From CAYYGL01 sp964471235 (GTDB lineage: Bacteria > Calditrichota > Calditrichia > RBG-13-44-9 > J075), in the NCBI GenBank assembly GCA_964471235.1, contig CAYYGL010000197.1, positions 1 through 8,891 on the forward strand: DNA of 8,891 nt. Reading direction: 5' to 3'. Positions 6,601 to 8,891 of the stretch are shown here, piece after piece. The notes beneath the pieces were generated by a model. The model had not been told where the DNA came from and ran no database searches. It saw only the letters and a list, made by a program, of their open reading frames with translations. Position 1 is the first letter of the stretch, and every line of letters starts with the position of its first letter. A program made the translations under genes and the position numbers.

Positions 6601-8737
6601 CCTGGATCCGACCGGTGGCGCCGGTGGACCCGTGGCACCGCCCGATTATGTCTATCCCGGTCTGGGGGGCGCCGATGGTACCTATTCCTTCTCCATCCCG
6701 GATATGATCTTCGTGCCCAGCGGCGATTTCTACCTGGGTGCCCTGGAAGTGAATGGGTTTATGGGATTGGCGATGGATACCACCAACCAGAACAATAACT
6801 TAGACCGCAACTGGGCAAGTGTGGACGGCGGCAATACGTTCGACTGGCTGTTCAACGTGGTTGGCGGCGATCCCACCCTGTATGGAAATCTCGGGATTAC
6901 CGCAATCGTCTTAACCCCCAGCGGGCTGGAAAAGCTGTATCCCAATGTAGATCAGGTAGTAGCGAAAAATGCTCCCAAGCCCAAAGAGCCTCGTACCATC
7001 ACGGATATCAAATTGGCTCACCTCGCCGGTCAGAATTTTATAAAACAACACGGCGTCCATCAATTTACCAGCGGCGGCTCTCAGCAGAATACCGTAAAAG
7101 CTGCCAGTGAAGTCGCAGGAATGGCAACGCTTTCCCAACCGACCTCCGGTGTGGAACAGCGGATTCAGGAAGTCAATGAAACTCACCCGATTATCTCGGT
7201 TGGAAATCAAAACACACCGCCAATGGCATTAACTCCCTCCGGGGTGCAGCAGTATAACATTTACCGTTCACTGGACGGCATTACCTTTGCCCAAATTGAT
7301 TCGGTGGATTCCCTGACGCTGACGTACCGGGATAATAACGTGACCAATGGCACCACGTATTGGTACTATGTCACTGCGGTTTACCTGACGGGAGAAAGCG
7401 GTCCTTCCGATACGGCGATGGCAACCCCCAATGCGCCGCCCACGGAAGAGTTGTTGACGCATTCCACGCCCAAGTATGTCGCCGGTGTGACGAACAAAGG
7501 GAACCTGGGAACGCTGAATGATGACCTGAACCAAAGTCGCGATCCGGGATTCCAATGGCCCATAAACACGAACCAGATGTTTGAAGGCGCCATCATGATT
7601 GGTGCAGACCCGGATCAGGTCAGTGATGCTGCCCGGGTAATTTCCGCCGGTGCCCAGGGTCAAATGGACCATGACTTCCAGTTCTTAGATCGCATGAATG
7701 TGGTGATTGATAATGCCGATTCGACCATTCTCCAGACCAGCTACGACGACAGCCGCGTTACCCTGCCGCCGTTAGCGGATGATGGTCCCAATTCACCCCT
7801 GCCAATCGAAGTGCAGCAATGGAGCTACTCCTATACCGATGCTGCCAATGCCGGCTATTTGATCCTGGAATTGGAAGTGACCAATACCGGCAGTTCCCAG
7901 TTGGATAACGTGCTGGTAGGGATGTATCATGATTGGGATATCAATAATTTTGCCACCAATACCGGTATGGTTGCTATAGAACAAATTACCATCCCGGGTG
8001 TCAATAACGATCTCCCCTTCCCGGCGGAATTTGCTATGGTATGGGATGATGGCAATCCCAATCCCCATCTGGGTGCTGTGCCGTTAAGCCAGAATGTCTT
8101 TCAGGCTTCCCGGGTGGCAGACAATGCCGACGAGATTTTCCCCGGCGGCGCCTCTCCCTTTACCGAAGCAAACAAATACGGCTACATGCACGACCGCCGC
8201 GCCAACAACCCCTTTGGCGACCCCTTTGGTCCCAATGACAAGAGTCTGATCGTGGGTGTTGGCGGAATGAACGGCGGCTTTAGTATTCCGGCCGGTGGTT
8301 CGGTCACGGTTGGTATGGCTATCGTTGGCGGTGCGGATTCTGCAGAATTCGTGCAAAACGGCATCGCTGCCATGACCAAGTGGGTCTCCATGGGTAAAAA
8401 CATGGAAATCCTGCCCTTTGTGGGTATTGGTGATGGTGACCTGACCAATGCCATCCCCACGGAATTCTCGTTGTCTCAAAACTATCCCAACCCCTTTAAC
8501 CCGAGCACAACCATCAAGTATGCACTGAAGGAAAATGCTGACGTGGTGTTGAAGGTTTACAACATCTTAGGTCAGGAAGTGCGTACTTTGGTGAACGCCA
8601 AACAGAGTGCCGGGTATAAGACCGTGGTGTGGGATGGTCGCGATAACAACGGTGTGCCGGTCGCCAGCGGCGTGTATATTTACCGGATTCAAGCCAATGA
8701 TTTTGTAAAGAACATGAAGATGGTCCTGCTGAAATAA
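3692..8737 (+). CDS. Giant multidomain T9SS-secreted surface protein
   Basis: A 1681-residue exported protein carried to the surface by type IX secretion; no enzyme active site is recognised. Residues 1-23 are a signal peptide ending NAFA|Q. Then follow a beta-sandwich region (about 45-220); a beta domain with WSQVGTIPFPFEFFG and SQNGLLTF (about 228-440); a CARDB-like domain (about 445-547); a proprotein-convertase P-domain-like segment (about 553-698); a choice-of-anchor J domain (about 709-881); a fibronectin III fold split by a long insert (886-909 and 1184-1246); an unnamed module (about 1250-1570); and a type A sorting domain (1588-1681). The few Cys include C929 and C935, a possible disulfide. 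Binding, adhesion or matrix function is inferred from architecture. Despite the P-domain no subtilisin catalytic domain is present. It follows the small basic protein gene by 63 nt and ends 33 nt before a terminator. Confidence 0.95.
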   Translation: MSTKSYLTLMILLIVAFVGNAFAQSLVVDTQSQNRQEQRSPVLSATLADTVLHWDGPNASGVGDGITPWRGIVLFTPNELNPFVGTHEITEVWAWMRSPMAWDSVVVEIYEGATVNPGPPATINLGTLIYSHNITSEITTLDDFTIHTLTTPLQLQSGMNYAVAIFIEQNQNSPPAFPLGTDAGPMVPERGGWVIDPTINGQLADFGIDLNWNIRMGLTATGGGVPTVQYGVNFVQDGGNPGGLNTGPDFESIASWDTLADGSNSSNFWSQVGTIPFPFEFFGVPVTHFKASQNGLLTFDTSATALPNANMNLPSDSLPPMTVACFWDEFTDAPPTGSNDRIVTKLYGTPPNQQLWIKWFSFEYGNPHTSFQYSAVVLEESTNKIYLVDMYGSSTGSPGLTTTAGLQFDNANYIQWDSDTLHLAGNGSSNGDNDYYEFFPLLANDYAVNWIAPETNIMIAGDTYIVEAEVENKGTNAQTDVPVRLFENGTQSGSDVLVTLAPGEIDTIQFTYVPAVTGNVDLTVTSFLAGDEQPGNDSASGMATVYPAGTSFYTFMVTSGLVDKPISNSLPPTEDTLTISGYTGTQIADMEMIIDSLTHTWDSDLNMYLFSPYGDTLALSLGNGGSGDDYIGTVFDDQAPVSIVSGSPPFTGYFQPQGFPPGFGAWNTLDPDGDWVFHIEDTFAGDDGVLHQWSLMVTVAIPPGASVATLPFTEGFNDTTLAIPAGWTQVDADSGDEVPGADWTVISDTVANIAPFEGIGYIADNFQAANSQGMIDEWLITPQLLNYQSGMELSFWLNHVDNIWADSVMVLVSTTGNDPADFTMIDYINCPITWTEYRYNLENYGVNPGDNFYIAFRYYIVDGGSFGNNSNFFGMDKVTVDFPPLEPPTNLSAVGGNGYVDLFWAPPAVPVDTVALAYHDGGFEAQLGCNAAGACVLAVRFTPTAYPAQLIGFEFTQQNNSSSAVDMQVYLDPTGGAGGPVAPPDYVYPGLGGADGTYSFSIPDMIFVPSGDFYLGALEVNGFMGLAMDTTNQNNNLDRNWASVDGGNTFDWLFNVVGGDPTLYGNLGITAIVLTPSGLEKLYPNVDQVVAKNAPKPKEPRTITDIKLAHLAGQNFIKQHGVHQFTSGGSQQNTVKAASEVAGMATLSQPTSGVEQRIQEVNETHPIISVGNQNTPPMALTPSGVQQYNIYRSLDGITFAQIDSVDSLTLTYRDNNVTNGTTYWYYVTAVYLTGESGPSDTAMATPNAPPTEELLTHSTPKYVAGVTNKGNLGTLNDDLNQSRDPGFQWPINTNQMFEGAIMIGADPDQVSDAARVISAGAQGQMDHDFQFLDRMNVVIDNADSTILQTSYDDSRVTLPPLADDGPNSPLPIEVQQWSYSYTDAANAGYLILELEVTNTGSSQLDNVLVGMYHDWDINNFATNTGMVAIEQITIPGVNNDLPFPAEFAMVWDDGNPNPHLGAVPLSQNVFQASRVADNADEIFPGGASPFTEANKYGYMHDRRANNPFGDPFGPNDKSLIVGVGGMNGGFSIPAGGSVTVGMAIVGGADSAEFVQNGIAAMTKWVSMGKNMEILPFVGIGDGDLTNAIPTEFSLSQNYPNPFNPSTTIKYALKENADVVLKVYNILGQEVRTLVNAKQSAGYKTVVWDGRDNNGVPVASGVYIYRIQANDFVKNMKMVLLK
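5024..5332 (+). other. CARDB-like domain of the T9SS protein
   Basis: Residues about 445-547 show the CARDB (cell adhesion related, bacterial) pattern: alternating strands with VEAEVENKGTNAQTDVPVRL, a short turn ENGTQSGSD, then TLAPGEIDTIQFTY and a closing LAGDEQPGNDSA. Such Ig-like modules are common spacers in bacterial surface proteins. Confidence 0.65.
5348..5785 (+). other. Proprotein-convertase P-domain-like segment
   Basis: Residues about 553-698 carry the P-domain pattern: SGYTGTQIADMEMIIDSLTH, then DLNMYLFSPYGDTLAL, an insertion, and NTLDPDGDWVFHIEDTFAGD followed by LHQWSLMV. In secreted proteases this domain follows a subtilisin domain; here it is flanked by CARDB-like and anchor domains, so it serves as a structural or binding module. 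Confidence 0.75.
5816..6334 (+). other. Choice-of-anchor J domain
   Basis: Residues about 709-881 begin LPFTEGFNDTTLAIPAGWTQ and include DEWLITPQL and LSFWLNHV, then a FYIAFRYY strand and FFGMDKVTV at the end. This is the usual layout of the MAM-like choice-of-anchor J domain found beside sorting domains of T9SS cargo. Confidence 0.75.
6347..7429 (+). other. Fibronectin III domain split by an inserted beta domain and linker
   Basis: Residues 886-909 (PPTNLSAVGGNGYVDLFWAPP) are the first strands of an FnIII domain. Residues 1184-1246 (QQYNIYRSLDG, then TYRDNNVTNGTTYWYYVTAV and a SGPSDTAMATP end) are the remaining strands. Between them lie a beta-rich domain (about 910-1072; starts ALAYHDGGFE, ends LGITAIV) and a Lys/Gln-rich linker (about 1079-1180). 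The two FnIII parts together have normal domain length. Confidence 0.65.
8453..8737 (+). other. T9SS type A C-terminal sorting domain
   Basis: Residues 1588-1681 start IPTEFSLSQNYPNPFNPSTT and continue with the strand pattern VVLKVYNILGQEVRTLVN, YKTVVWDGRDNNGVPVASGV and YIYRIQANDF, ending KMVLLK at the very C-terminus. This is the Por secretion tail family, recognised by the T9SS translocon and normally removed on surface attachment. It also resembles the Ig-like domain of FlgD, a known fold similarity and not evidence of a flagellar role. Confidence 0.93.
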
Positions 8738-8770
8738 TTGGCTTTATCCGTTTGCTTTTGCAAGAACGAC

Positions 8771-8806
8771 AAAATGCCCCGACATCCATGATGCCGGGGC
8801 ATTTTT
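8771..8806 (+). terminator. Intrinsic terminator after the T9SS protein gene
   Basis: AAAATGCCCCG (8771-8781) pairs over 11 bp with CGGGGCATTTT (8795-8805). After one mismatch the helix continues as CATC/GATG closed by a CAT loop. A T tract (8802-8806) follows. The A run on the left arm would allow some activity on the other strand as well. It lies 33 nt after the TAA. Confidence 0.93.
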
Positions 8807-8891
8807 GTAACCGCTTTGGCAGGAGAAGTAAGTTTATACAAACATTTCTCACTTCAACTGTTGGTGAAAAGTTATTGTTTTTATAGGGACG

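Noticed and set aside
8807..8891. Promoter or gene start after the terminator
   Set aside because: A GAGAA/TTCTC and GTTT/AAAC imperfect hairpin (8823-8851) and A/T-rich sequence are visible, but no clear -35/-10 pair or start codon with a ribosome site lies inside the window.

Overview
The window (roughly half G+C by eye) carries the 3' part of a flagellar rod/ring operon, followed by a two-gene unit for exported proteins. All recognisable genes are on the + strand. Two things suggest the source. There is a classical flgH-flgI-flgJ order, so the cell should have an outer membrane and a periplasmic flagellum base. There is also a very large secreted protein ending in a type IX secretion (T9SS) sorting domain with the FSLSQNYPNPFNPSTTI signature. 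Flagella together with this kind of T9SS tail fit a flagellated FCB-group lineage outside typical Bacteroidota, such as Calditrichota or candidate KSB1-like bacteria. That placement is an inference from signature style, not a phylogeny.

Layout. 1-124: no recognisable gene, but four copies of TTGACA. 125-709: flgH (L-ring), with an SPase I-like signal peptide and no lipobox. 804-1925: flgI (P-ring), full length by homology but interrupted by one in-frame TAG at 1341-1343, with both halves otherwise well conserved. 1959-2807: flgJ-like gene, an N-terminal rod-binding domain fused to a C-terminal soluble lytic transglycosylase (SLT) domain rather than the enterobacterial glucosaminidase domain. 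2808-3307: a 500-base non-coding stretch with a good sigma70-type extended -10 promoter (2922-2949), a small hairpin and a boxA-like antitermination motif, giving an mRNA leader of about 350 nt. 3308-3628: a small, extremely basic exported protein of unknown function. 3692-8737: a 1681-residue multidomain T9SS cargo protein with CARDB-like, P-domain, choice-of-anchor J, split fibronectin III and C-terminal sorting domains and no catalytic domain that I can see. 8771-8806: a strong intrinsic terminator.

How the genes work together. FlgH and FlgI form the outer-membrane and peptidoglycan bushings around the flagellar rod. FlgJ caps the growing rod and locally opens the peptidoglycan. The second unit is probably one transcript: promoter, leader, small basic protein, large surface protein, terminator. 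Nothing in the sequence ties it functionally to the flagellum. The most notable points are the flgI amber codon, the boxA-bearing leader, the very basic secreted protein, the SLT-type FlgJ and the split-domain architecture of the giant T9SS protein.
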